64,000 nt of DNA, from assembly GCA_014526335.1 (NCBI GenBank), contig JACTAT010000050.1, forward strand, positions 701,348-765,347. The letters are read 5' to 3'. This document shows positions 53,451 through 64,000 of the stretch, in pieces (position 1 is the first letter of the stretch; the number at the start of each line of letters is the position of its first letter). Position numbers and translations under genes: made by a program. Under the pieces are notes generated by a model. That model worked only from the letters and a program-made list of their open reading frames with translations, had not been told where the DNA came from and did no database searches. Source of the stretch: Chrysaora quinquecirrha. Its lineage: Eukaryota; Cnidaria; Scyphozoa; Semaeostomeae; Pelagiidae.

Positions 53451-53632
53451 CTCTGACAGTCAAGATGATCCAAAAAGGCCAATATGTCGACTTCTCTTTA
53501 CTGCGTTTATGTAACCTGAACGCCTTGCCCATCGTCCAAGCAACAGGGGTTCAACTGGCCAGACTTATCAGATCGGAGTTGCAGCCAGTTTCAACTTTTA
53601 CCGATTGAGCTTGGGCCGTCTATTCGTCAATT

Positions 53633-55030
53633 GTGGCGCAGCAAAACATCAACAAACTAATTGATTTCTTGGCCTATTTTTTACTAATCGCCAAAGGGAA
53701 TCAGGATGTGAAAGGGACAGGCTGGTTATCTTATGACCAAGCGTTTCTTATGCATGCAGCAAGCAACCCCAGTTTGTCATGGTCGACGTTGGACCCAACT
53801 TTGTACATGTCTACAGTTGTGGCGAATAATGTAACCCCGCAAACTAGAAATACGGTGCCGCAAGCTGGTGCCCCGCTGAGCAAAGCACGCCAGCGGCAAA
53901 TTTGCTACTCCTGGAATTTTGGTACCTGCAAGTATCCGCAGACTTATAATTATCAGCACGTGTGTTCCCTGTGCAGTTGGGAACACAGAAGACGAGATTG
54001 CAAGCAGCAAAAAGAAGCGGCGCAAGAAGCTTCGTCATCTGCAGCGTCTGCCGCTAAGAAATCAAAAACTATTAAGGGGGACCCCAAATATGCCTCTTGT
54101 AATTGTTTGTCGGCTTATCAGAAGCCTGAAATAATAGATAATTATTTGCGGGAAGAACTCATGTATGGTTCTATTGCGGGCCCCTTTCGTGAGCTACCAC
54201 TGCCTGGTTTAGTCGTTAACCGTTTTGGAGTAATCCCTAAATCCACCTCAGGAAAGTGGCGACTAATTAGCGATCTCTCGTCCCCTGTTGGCCAGTCTGT
54301 CAATGATTTTATTCCTAATTCCTTAGCTTCTGTTTCAAATGATGGTATTCCAGACGCCATCGACAAGATAATGCGGTATGGACGGGGTGCACTCATAACC
54401 AAGTTTGATATTAAGATGGCATATCGCCTTCTTCCCGTGATTCTTGGGAATGAAATGAAAAAGCGAATATTATGTGGACCTGGCACTCCCTTTTGGGCTT
54501 CGTTCTGCCCCAAGAATATTTACCAGGTTTGCGGATGTCTTACAGGCCATTTTCGAGCAGCATAATCTGTCAGCTTCCATCCAGCAGTATCTTGATGAAT
54601 TCTTTCTCGTCGCTGAACCGAATTCCCCTGCTTGCCAAAGGTCTCTCGAGACCTGCTTCAGATCATGCAGCAGCCTTGGAGTTCCCTTATCCCCAGATTA
54701 GACTGAGGGCCCAGCAGTCGAGATAACGTTCCCTGGGTTCTTTTTCAATGCGGATAGGCTTGAGCTGCGCATCCCTGAAGACAAGATTACAAAAATCCGA
54801 CCTTTTTTGCGGCACCTCATCGATCGTGCTTCTTCGGTGAAAGAGCTCCATCATTTTGTTCTCCTTTCTAGTTGGGAACAGGATGACCTCCATTGGTGGG
54901 ATTCTCTCCTGACGCAGTGGAACGGCAAGAGTTTGTTTCTTTCCCATAAATGGGTCAAAGCCCCGGATGTAGTCGTGTTGTCCGATGCAGCGGGCTGTAT
55001 TTCTTCAAAACTATGGGGGTTCTCTTAGCA
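53633..55030 (+). pseudogene. DIRS-type gag zinc region, RT and RNase H
   Basis: ICYSWNFGTCKYPQTYNYQH, followed by VCSLC, is the C/H-rich C..FN.G.C....Y.HVC block of DIRS gag. GKWRLISDLSSPVGQSVND and ITKFDIKMAYRLLPV are RT blocks. After a shift at about 54,480, MDLALPFGLRSAPRIFTRFA and QQYLDEFFLVAEP carry the palm; the catalytic box reads LDEF where .DDF is usual. RNase H-like sequence (DVVVLSDAAGCISSKLWGF) follows. Multiple frameshifts. Confidence 0.8.
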
Positions 55031-55051
55031 ACGGCGTCGCATTGACTTTGG

Positions 55052-55471
55052 TTGCGACAATATGGCCGTCGTTTCCTGTCTAGTGCAAGGAACTTGTATG
55101 GATCGTCGGCCTTTCTTCTGCGGGAGCTGAGCATGGTGGCTATTCTTTCCGATTTTACGTTCACGGCTATCCATATACCTGGGATGGAAAACGTGGCAGC
55201 TGATGCTTTGTCTCGTCTCAATTTTCAGGTTTTCTCGAGTGCTGCCCCCAAATGCGGCTGCGAGTTCCCTGGTAGTTCCAAAGGACTTCTTACATCATCT
55301 TCTGTTCCCACCTTGGACAAGAAGTGGCAAAACCTCTTAAAGCATTCTCTGTCAATTAATACCCAGAAAACCTACCGCTCAGCTGATAAATTGTTTCTGG
55401 AATTTGTAGCATGTTGGGCTCTTTGGATGGAGCGAGAGAGAGACAGCCTGAGGCAAGGCCCAAGGGCCTAA
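55052..55471 (+). pseudogene. DIRS-type RNase H end and tyrosine recombinase start, truncated
   Basis: FTAIHIPGMENVAADALSRL is the end of RNase H. LKHSLSINTQKTYRSADKLF then matches the N-terminal core-binding domain of tyrosine recombinases (S..T..TY...W..F). The catalytic R-H-R-Y domain is absent. A different element follows, so this is a 3'-truncated DIRS copy. Confidence 0.75.
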
Positions 55472-55537
55472 GCCCCAGTAGAAAATAGACTATAATCTAA
55501 TGCGACTGATTCCTATCTTTTCTGTCGACCAACTCTC

Positions 55538-55675
55538 TGTTACAAATATATTCTCAACAATTTAATCTTTACATACAAACAATAACAGGAAATTCATACA
55601 GATGTTTAGCGCCATAAATGACGCAAGGTGACAGCTTAACACATTTTACTTATCGGATCACACTGACTCGTTACA
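55538..55675 (-). repeat. Candidate LTR (138 bp) of a minus-strand LTR element
   Basis: Bounded by TGTTACA on the left and TCGTTACA on the right. Read on the minus strand it starts TGTAACGAG and ends TTTGTAACA. Directly outside it on the minus strand lies aaagaggggggatgg, a good polypurine tract. No partner LTR was found in this window. Confidence 0.55.
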
Positions 55676-56130
55676 CCATCCCCCCTCTTTACAAAAAAAA
55701 CAGAAGTTAACTTTGTTTGTTTTCCTTTATTGAAGCGATATGCAAAATGACTAAAAACTAAAAACTAATAGTCCAGAAAGCCCGAGAGCACAGCAAGATT
55801 CGACAATGTTTTCTTGAGGAGTCCTTTGTATCAAAGTCAAAGAAGTGGTTCGATTCACTCGGCTGAAATTCGGCATGAAAGTCGAAAGGCCCGGAGGCAG
55901 CAGCAGGAGTCAACCAAGGTTGCTTGAATAAAGGTGCTCAGACCACAGTTAAACTATGATCGAGATAGTCCATGTAGCTGATAGTATTGTTTCCCAAACA
56001 AAGGGGAAATGTGGCGGTGGCCTGGGACAAAAAATCCTTGCAGCCTAGAAAGTTCTCGATATTCAGGCTTACAACGACGTTGACGGGTGGCCTTAAGCCT
56101 TCCGTGGTGTCAACGTTAACCCTTATTGTT
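55676..56130 (-). other. Probable 3' internal end of an LTR element
   Basis: Minus-strand sequence upstream of the polypurine tract contains no long frame. Its position next to the candidate LTR suggests the end of a pol or spacer region. Confidence 0.35.
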
Positions 56131-56799
56131 GCTTTTTGGAGTTGATGCTCCTAGCTTTCGTTTATGGTTTGGTAGCGTTTATGATGTTTGCTTACGGCCT
56201 AGTTCTGCATTTGTTTAATGAGTTTTTTCGGATTATTATTTCATCATTCTCTTCTTTTGATATTTTCGGGGCCGGGAGAGATCTAGTTAGTTTAAGTATC
56301 TTACGTAGTCCACTATTTTTTCTTCCGAACAAATTTCCTCCTACTTGTACGGTACGTGATTGTGGGATCAAAACTTCGTTTTTCTGTGGCGCAAATTTAG
56401 CAATTTCTGTTTCAATCACCGTCCGTACAAGATTTTAGTTCCGCAGGCAACAAAGAGCCGGTGCATCGCACGCCCAGTTTCCTGCATCTAGATCTAGATA
56501 TTAGTATTAGGAAAAGTAGTAGTAGAAAGATATATTTTAGCAGGTTCGCATGTTGTCGTTGGCCTAGGTAAGTTTTTATCATCAATCAGACTGGAAATGC
56601 TTTTATTCTTGGGTGTTCGATATCCACGGCCTCGGCCCTCGGGGTTCTCGTTTTGGAGCCCCGGCCTATATTTTTTAGGGATATTTCACGTCAAGGCCTC
56701 TAAATTTCGTTAACAAAGCAAAATTGACGTTTTTATGATGAAACCGAGCAGAAAGGCAATTAAGTACGCTTTTTTATGAGAAAATCTTTATAAGAAACC
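56131..56799. other. No gene seen
   Basis: The open frame at 56,136-56,438 is hydrophobic (VYGLVAFMMFAYGLVLHLFN) but has an AT-biased composition and no recognisable family. I treat it as chance. Confidence 0.35.
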
Positions 56800-58490
56800 T
56801 AGATCTAGCCTCTCTTAAAATTTAAGAAACTTACAGATCCACATCAAAATACATAATTAGGAAACCTGTGATATTCCACGCGAGGCATTTTACTTCTTAA
56901 AAAAGCGTACAAGATTCCCTTTGAAGCAAATTGGTTTCTTGGGGACTTCCATGAAAATAACAGAATTTACGGCAGGGTGTGTGATTAGGAGTGAATTTTG
57001 AATAGCCCCTCGATATTCAAACTCCGTTTCTTACTCATTTCTTACTCTTAGACGAAAGAACTCAATTCGTCATTTCCAACATATCCTTGAGTTGCTCTAA
57101 AAAAGTTGGGCGATCGAAGGGTCTTATTGTCTTGTATAAAGAGATCTTAAGTGGGAACAATAGTTGAAAAGTATGCATTTGTCTTTTGATTCCACGATCT
57201 GTAGTTCACGAAATTTGTTCTGTAATATTATCACCGTGAATCAAATCAGCATACCGGAAAACCGGGACGTGGGACCCCTACAATCTTGGACAAAATAAAT
57301 TGTAACGGCCTAAATAGTCTGCTATTATCTAATGATTCCTTCTTCTCCCCCGTTACAATGTTGTTTCGAACAAAAGATTTCTTGCTCTACTACCAACATT
57401 GTTTTTGGGTAATAGGGGGGAAGAATTGGAGGTATCGAAGTAGAAAGTTAATGGAAAAGGCCAAATTCCTCTGAGAAAATGCCTTGTTCCAAATATTTTG
57501 TCCAACACCGTGTGTAGAACATTTTTTTTGAGAGGAACTTAAATTTTTAAAAAGATGCTACAAAATATCGATTTCTCACTCGAATCCCCCTTCAATGCTG
57601 AAAGAGCATACAGTATAATGCAAGCCCAGTAAAAGTCGGAAAACTACACGCTCAGAAGCCACACCCTTAATTTATGATGCTGTTATGTTCGACGAGAGGT
57701 TCTATCCATACAAACATTGTACAGAGCTCCGTTCTTTCCATAAAAACATAGTAAAGAGCTGAGAATGTACGGGTAACCATCGGGTAACCATGATTCTATA
57801 TGCATTTTGTATGGATTTAGCAAAGGTAACCACGGGTAACCATAATATATAAAGGGAATGAGATATACCCTTTATATATTATGGTTCTATGAAGCTTTTT
57901 AAACATGCATACGGAGAAGTTTCAAGTTTAACTTCATTCTTTCATCATACATGGACAAAAATACACAGTATTCAAAAAAGAATGCTGAAACGACACAGAA
58001 CCTGAATTTAAAGAATTGCCAATACTAAAATTAGCCTCTATCATCGAAATATAAACGGGAAAAAAAATTTGTTAACTATTTTTTATTTAGTTCATATTGG
58101 ATGCTGATGACAGTCGACATCTTTTGTTTTGTAAGAAAGACACAGTTATATGTTTGTAGTTATATGTTGAATATCCGCCCTTAAAAGCAACATCTTTCCC
58201 TTTCTTCTGGATTAACTTTGTTAAACTTTTGTCGATGGTATTGTGAGAATTTGCTTTCGAATTCAAAATAAAGCCCCGAGCCAACATAGGGGTCCCCTGT
58301 CCAAAAGTCCCACCGCAATTCACGCCTCAGGAATATCACACACCCTGTCGTAAATTCTATGGACTTCATGGAAGCTGCTTAGAAATCCTTTTGTTTCAAC
58401 AGGAATCTTGTACGATTTCTAAACAGTTAAATTCCTCTCGTTGAATATCAACAATTCTGAATTATTTTGATGGAGAGATCTTGTTATATA
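56800..58490. mobile_element. Diverged inverted-repeat element, ~1.7 kb
   Basis: About 180 bp near 56,800-57,000 (…gtacaagattccctttgaagc…acggcagggtgtgtgatta…) is repeated in inverted form at 58,320-58,490 (tcacacaccctgtcgtaaat…ggaatcttgtacgattt). The arms are perhaps 70% alike. The interior contains a perfect 19-bp stem palindrome. No transposase is recognised. Confidence 0.5.
57838..57886. repeat. Perfect 19-bp-stem hairpin
   Basis: AACCATAATATATAAAGGG (57,838-57,856) pairs exactly with CCCTTTATATATTATGGTT (57,868-57,886) around an 11-base loop. There is no T-run or gene end that would make it a terminator. Confidence 0.85.
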
Positions 58491-58522
58491 CGTTTATTCG
58501 AACACCCTTTATTCTTCAGTAG

Positions 58523-58940
58523 TTGATCGGACCTCAAACCAACAATGCCAAGAGGTATGGCAAACGGCATCCTTCATGCGCTTTGAATCAAGCCTTTTTA
58601 CATGTGAAATCTCCAATAATGAAAACAATTGGTCCTAATCAACTTGCTTCTCCTTTCTTGTCTTTTGGGGAATGGTTTGAGGCCCTTGTAGCTTTGTTCT
58701 GCTTTTCTCGTTGTTTCTTATTCATTTCAATATTGACTGCCTTGTAATCAACATAATTGGTTTTGACAGCTTGGTTAATTCCCAGTCTGGAGGTTTGTAA
58801 AATTTCTAGATTCCTTTTCTGTCATGAGTTGATCGATAAAACTCTGCATAGTTGTAATCGCCTTAGTAAGCATTTTGTGTTCATTTCTGAGCCTAGCAAT
58901 TTCGTCACTGTCAATTTCATCAGTATCATCTAAGAGAACG
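58523..58940 (-). pseudogene. Possible LINE ORF1 / SGNH-type remnant
   Basis: On the minus strand an acidic-to-coiled segment (DEIDSDEIARLRNEHKMLTK, then TTMQSFIDQLMTEKES) leads, through a frameshift, to NKKQREKQNKATRASNHSPK. After a stop comes GPIVFIIGDFT, which resembles the I.IGDS opening of SGNH-type LINE ORF1 domains. Weakly supported. Confidence 0.35.
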
Positions 58941-59409
58941 GTTGAGTACTAGACCTAGGACTTATGACCACGCCCACTGAGGCCGGCTGGGCTCTTTGAC
59001 TTGGAAATATAAACCTCTTGGCATGGATGTTGCTTGAATTGTTAATACTTTCTCGAATAGGCAGCCTTCTAAACAAAACATTGCGTACTTTTCCTATCCT
59101 TCTGAGCAGGTTTAAACAATTCTTGAATTTTATGATTGATATCTATGAAAACACAATAACTGCTTATACGGTTAAGCTTAAAGGATGGATTCTTGCTACA
59201 TATTCTTGAGCAGTTCTGCGAGTTTTTGTGTCTTCAAAGCGTTGACGACATAGTGGCACCCCAGCCTGGAGAATTTCTTCATAGAAGTTAAAGCATTTTT
59301 TGTTTAACTTTTGGAATGTTGAGGTTTTTTTCAATTTCAAAAGCTCTAGTTTCAAAACTTTTGGAGAGAGTTTCCGCGCAGAGTTTATGTATTATCATAT
59401 AGAGAAAAC

Positions 59410-60062
59410 CTTGATAACTATAGAGGAATGAGTGTTGGTTCTTGTTTTGGGAAACTCTTCGAATCTGATCAAACAGACTAGAAAAGACGCTTGATGAATT
59501 TGAACTGCTCGGCGAACGTCAAATTGGCTTTCTAAAAGGTCATAGGACAACTGACCATATTTTCGTTCTAAACACGCTGGTTAATAGAATAGTTAAGACA
59601 AAGGGGAGACGCCTTTACACGGCCTTTATTGATCTTCGTAAAGCCTATGAGACGGTTGACAGAAATTTTTTATTTCATAAGCTTTGGTCATATGGCCTTG
59701 AGGGCAATTTCTTTCAATGCCTGCGGTCTATGTTTGCGACGGTATATCAGCGAGTTAAATTAGCTAATCATCTTCTAAAACCTATCAATTCCGAAGTAGG
59801 TTTGAAGCAAGGATGCAATTTATCCCTTTTGCTATTTAATTTATTTATAGAAGATATAAAGCACAAATTTGATGCTAAGTGTGACCAGGTTTGTTTAGAT
59901 GGCACAAAGTTTAGCCATCTTCTTTATGCCGACGATCTGTTGCTTCTGTCTACGTCTCCGAATGGACTACAAAGATGTTTAGACAAAATTGGATCTTTCT
60001 TTTCGAAGTGGAACTTGAGTATAAACCTCAAGAAGAGAAAGTTAAGTGTTAAAGATCATTGC
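59410..60062 (+). pseudogene. LINE reverse transcriptase fragment
   Basis: From about 59,480 the frame has ERQIGFLKGHRTTDHIFVLN and LYTAFIDLRKAYETVDRNFL, the palm block with its first catalytic Asp. Then VGLKQGCNLSLLLFNLFIED and FSHLLYADDLLLLSTSPNGL carry the YADD block. It starts with an NYRG-type block in another frame near 59,425. It stops after the palm, with no thumb or nuclease, so it is truncated on both sides. Confidence 0.83.
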
Positions 60063-60329
60063 TAGAGGTAAAGCGATATGCTCTGAGGCACTTTTGACAA
60101 AGGTGGTAGGTATTTTATCTTTTCAACTCACCTTGCCATTTTTAGCTGCTTTAGGCAAAGCAAAATCTGAGCTTTTGATACTCCTCTAAATGGAAATGTG
60201 TTTGCATGTTCTGTGGTATGCGTTTGATTGGATTATCGCCTGCTTTGCTTTCTATTTTTGAGCAAGCTTAGAGCCAACCGACACAAAGTGACTATTGAAG
60301 GCATTTGCCATCATCCAAGCAGACAAGGA

Positions 60330-61010
60330 CCTTCAGGAAGAACCCAGAATGACTATGTATATTTCAACTGCGGTCAAAAAGGTCACTTGGCTCGATTTTG
60401 TCGTTTTTCTTGTCAGTTATCAAGAGTTCCAAAGGAGGCATACCAATGATAAGGAGAAAAACTTTGCTTTATTTGTGATAAGCCAGGATATGTGGCAAAA
60501 GAATAACAGAGATGCTCTTATTTTGAATTGAAAAATTGATGGACATAATGAGACCTTGTCTCATTAACACAGGAAGCCCTTTTAATTTGCTTAATGCTTG
60601 GTCAAGACATTTTGCAGTCACTAGAAAAGGTAGAAATGCAGCCTAATGACACGATAGCTGAAACTGCAAATGGAGAGGCCTTGGCAATTTTTGGCAAAGT
60701 TTATCTTGATATCAGTATTAACAACAGAGTGTTCAACCTTCCCTTTTATGTTGTACCGAAAATACAGCCTGAAATTTTGTTTGGTTTGACTTGAATGGTT
60801 GATAATCAGATAACATTGGATTTTAACCAGCAAAAATTTTGCTATCCAGACGGTACTTTTGTCAGCTTGCATTATAAGTATTCTAAGGAAACTGACTGTC
60901 TTCCTGTGTTATTTGAAAAAGATGCTATTACTGGACATCATGAAGTAATTAAATTGGGGCTGTTGAAGGCAATTTTTATTCTGATCGTCTGTTAGAGCAT
61001 AATTCTATCT
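60330..61010 (+). pseudogene. LTR-element gag knuckle and protease, degenerate
   Basis: YFNCGQKGHLARFC is a retroviral-type zinc knuckle whose first Cys has become Tyr. About 200 bp on, a PCLINTGSPFNLLNA reading resembles an aspartic protease active site with Asp changed to Asn (NTGS). The frame then continues with ANGEALAIFGKVYLDISINN and FYVVPKIQPEILFGLT. Stops at 60,792 and elsewhere. No RT follows, so only a gag-protease fragment remains. Confidence 0.65.
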
Positions 61011-61478
61011 GTTCTGGAAAAGGTGTGCTTGTTGTCCGAGTTGTTGTTAGTGCTGTGAACACTGGTGTACCAGTACAACTTATTAATCCTCGAAACGAAA
61101 ATGTTAAGTTGTACAAAGGCACAAAGATTGAGGCAATGGTGCATATAGCGGGATATAGCTGATGAGAGAACAAAAACAAACTTACTTTTAAGGATATCTT
61201 GAAAGAGCTCACACTACATGTTACATTAGATTCGGAAGAGAAAGCGGCTATCTTCTTGCCTGCGTCCAGACTCAAACTGATCAAATCAGTAGAGTCTGCG
61301 CAACTACGTCCAAAAGCTTGTTCTGCTGACTCAGCAATCTCGTTTTCATTTTAAACCGCGCGCGTTGCTCCCATGGAAGTCCATGCGGTGAACGCTCCGC
61401 TCGGCCTGTTCATTTCCTTGTGGCTTAGATTTACTTTGTAGCTTGGTGTCCTGCTAGTGAAAAATAATAAAGTAAGTC

Positions 61479-62431
61479 ATGTCGTGCGTTATTTGTTTCA
61501 CTGAGTTCACAACGAAACAATCTTGGGACTTTGATTTAGTGGATGGAAAGGGCGACTTCGATGTCAGGAAAGCTTTTACAGCGCCTGAACTTCGTTGTCG
61601 AAATACGGCCTACTACCGAAGAGAAGTCCTACCTACGTTTGCAGAGCGTGCCTTCGGCAGTTGAAACGATTGCACACTGCTCGCTTGAAAGTGGAAGAAA
61701 TAGAAGCAGAGATAGAGCAGAAATACACATCTGGGGCAATGAAAGGAAGGATTGCGGTTAAATGAAAGACTGCGAAAAGACTGCTGGCTTTTGAAGAAGA
61801 GCATTCTGATTCTGCCAGTGTGAAGCACCCATTTGTACCAGTACCTTCAGTTGCTGTCATCAGTTTCAGTAGCAAGGACAGTGCAGTGACCCCAGACGAT
61901 ATCATTGATAGATCATCTGTGCCATTGAGTCCAATGGCAAAAGAGCACGATTCAGTTGCAACCACAAGAAGAATGGCTCACCCTATATCTGCTAGCACAC
62001 CAGCTAAAAGAAACAAATCTGATTCTTGGGTTGATGACTGCAAAACAAGGGCATCTGTAACGGTTGTTTGGCAGTCTGTTACAAAACAAAAACAGCTTCC
62101 AGATGATCTTGCAGCAGTTGGTGCAATGCTATGCAGAGGAACCTACAAGCAAATAGCTACTTCTGTTTGGAAACATCAGACATTGCGTGGTTTCCTCATA
62201 GAAATTTTTCTGAAAGAGATCTACAAGGAATGCCAGCAGCTTTGTCAATTGAAAGAAAAGCCTGAAAACTCTAAACAAGCCATGAAAATTTTAGAGCACT
62301 GCCCAGAAAAGAAACGAACCTCCCTGAAACCAAGCTGTCTCCGTTTAACAAGCAAGGAAGACATAACCAGGTTCAACCTAGAAGAATTCGATGCAATAAC
62401 TTTTTATAGAAACAGGGTGATATTAAATTAA
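61479..62431 (+). pseudogene. Decayed cysteine-rich gene of unknown function
   Basis: The ATG at 61,479 opens MSCVICFTEFTTKQSWDFDL with a CxxC pair, then VDGKGDFDVRKAF. The reading must shift twice (near 61,585 and 61,630) to reach VCRACLRQLKRL, a second CxxC pair followed by a Glu/Lys-rich helix. An in-frame TGA occurs at 61,763. The frame then stays open to 62,431, with KQLPDDLAAVGAMLCRGTYK and KPSCLRLTSKEDITRFNLEE. I recall similar uncharacterised proteins from cnidarians in which a CxxC...CxxC head precedes a CLR-T-K block. They are longer, so this copy also looks 3'-truncated. A GC-rich stretch (aaaccgcgcgcgttgc) lies 100 bp upstream, like a promoter. Function unknown. Confidence 0.55.
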
Positions 62432-64000
62432 AGAATTGTTGTCTCATGGCCCAGTATCTACCTTTGCCAATTTTGAAGTGCAAAGTATGGAAATTGCAAA
62501 AAATACTATGCGAGTTGCTGTTAAAATTATGCTTGGGGGCTTTCCAAGCTTCATTTATTTGTTTATATCAACTAGCATGTACTATCATGTTATGCATTCA
62601 TTTTCTATGTTTTGTTTTATACTTATGTAAGCCTGTTCACAGTACAATACAAAAACTAGCCTGGATGTGATCTAGATTTACTCGGTTTATGTTTGCCAAC
62701 ATTTACAGATGTTCTTGGTCTAAAAGAAACAGCGGTCCAAACCAAGACCTAGGCTACTTTTTATAATGAACAAGGCTATAGGTATAAAATTTTCTGAAAT
62801 TAAATGTTAAAAGCCTGGTAATGTACTTACATAATTAAGATTTCTTTTTAAAATAATGTAAACTGTTAGTTAATTTAAGAAGATATATTAAGTAAATTAT
62901 CCTTAGATATATTCCAAGTGCTGTTTTCAGTATATATGCAATGCATTCTAGAGGTAGGTACCTAGAGAGTTTATTTACAGTACTTTGCTTTAAAAATATC
63001 ATTATTGTTGTAACAAATTTCAGTTTGTAACAATTATGTAATATTTAAAATTGCAAATGCTAGTTAAGGTGTCTGAGTCATTAATGTATTCGATTAAGGT
63101 AAGAAAATGGAGGCATGTGCGAGAAATCCTGTTTTGAGGCAGTCAAGTCTGCCTCTGGTTCTGTAGGTTGTGGGGATGAAATTCTCAGGGGCTATAATTA
63201 TGAACTATTGTACACTATTCGAAACCCCATGTACTGCTGCCTTCATATTCTTACCTTAAATTTCTTGAAATATTTCAAATAGATCCTGAAATACACTTTG
63301 AAGGATGGTTTTAAATTACATGCTGGTAAACATACATAGTTCCGCTGAAAAGCTGACCCCAGTAACAAAGTTTCTGACAAGTCAATCCAGAATCAAATAT
63401 TCATATTTGAAGCGTGTCTGCTAAATGCCATTAAGCCAACAGTTCACTTAGCTGCCCATCTTTAAAGCTCCAGTTGTGTAGCTTTGTGTTAACAAATAAA
63501 GATTGCTCCTTTGCTTCTAATATTACATGTACTGCATTGCATGCAACAATGGGATTTTTTGTGTCAGTCATTGGAGCAGAATACTATTCAGTTGTTCTCA
63601 GATCTTTTACCATAATCAATGTGCACTGAAATTCTATTCAGTTGTTCTTAGATCTATTGCAAAGTTCCAATGATTTAAAAAACGTGTTATTCTTTTCCAT
63701 GATCTGCTGATGTGAATCAAACCAATTCCATTTCTTCGTCAATTGGCTGTATGTTGAAGTAATTAACAAAACATTGCTTAAGGAATGGTCTTGAGGGCCA
63801 GATTCATCCAGAGAATTCCGAGCATGATCATAATCAATCATACGACCTGTGCTATCTAAGAAGCTAATTTCAGAGTCATCTCGTACATCAATCCCACAGC
63901 TGAAACTCTTGAATTCGCCATTTTAACTAACTCACCCAATCCACAAGATTACCGCGCGGGAACACAACGAAATCTCATGCGGCCGCTCAAAGAAGAAAAC
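62432..64000. other. No gene seen; possible 3' UTR and right-edge unknown
   Basis: AT-rich sequence with an AATAAA at 63,495-63,500 that could serve the gene upstream. The minus-strand frame 63,841-63,638 (67 codons) has no recognised motif. A GC-rich edge (gcgcggg, gcggccgc) with an aaaatggcg on the minus strand might be a promoter-proximal region of a leftward gene, but the coding there is not convincing. Confidence 0.35.

Noticed and set aside
56136..56438. Hydrophobic 100-codon frame suggesting a small membrane protein
   Set aside because: It starts at a non-ATG codon, has an AT-biased composition, no family resemblance, and lies among transposon debris.

Overview
This is animal genomic DNA: AT-rich, with spliced genes, long introns and a heavy, nested load of retrotransposons and short inverted-repeat elements. 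One host gene is clear. It is a 12-exon Phactr (phosphatase and actin regulator) gene on the + strand, coding from about 10,077 to 37,038. Its exons join in one continuous frame to give a 497-residue protein that ends in the diagnostic RPEL and PP1-binding tail. Phactr, Penelope-like, DIRS, BEL/Pao and Ty3 elements together fit an invertebrate metazoan. A decayed gene at 61.5-62.4 kb resembles a family I recall from corals and sea anemones, so an anthozoan cnidarian is my best guess. That is inference.

Layout. 0.2-1.5 kb is a 94-bp tandem satellite. 1.95-9.8 kb is a 5'-truncated LINE, broken first by a 476-bp inverted-repeat element and then by a 6-kb composite array that is bounded by TA dinucleotides. 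The array alternates a 231-bp G-rich hairpin element with 1.1-kb units. 10.0-38.3 kb is Phactr. Its introns hold a 2.7-kb element with ~470-bp inverted termini around hexamer arrays (15.8-18.6 kb), a Ty3 RNase H scrap, GAT-rich simple sequence, a BEL/Pao element interrupted by a Penelope-like element, a hAT-type MITE inside the BEL LTR (25.7-31.2 kb), a second Penelope-like relic (34-35 kb) and a LINE scrap. 39.1-41.6 kb is a giant foldback whose two arms carry a 63-64 bp minisatellite. 42.0-45.9 kb is a LINE whose reverse transcriptase N-half is replaced by a minisatellite. 45.9-52.1 kb is a Ty3/gypsy element with both 191-bp LTRs and a 5-bp target duplication, carrying three further insertions. 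52.1-61.3 kb is a graveyard of LINE, DIRS and LTR-element fragments plus a diverged inverted-repeat element. 61.5-62.4 kb is a decayed cysteine-rich gene. The last 1.5 kb shows nothing I can name.

How it works together. Phactr proteins bind G-actin through RPEL motifs and PP1 through their extreme C-terminus, and are expected to direct PP1 to cytoskeletal substrates. Everything else is mobile or repetitive DNA, most of it broken by frameshifts, stops and later insertions. The insertion order can be read directly in several places: BEL, then Penelope-like and hAT; LINE, then the MITE and array; and LINE relics, then gypsy, then younger LINE 3' ends inside the gypsy.
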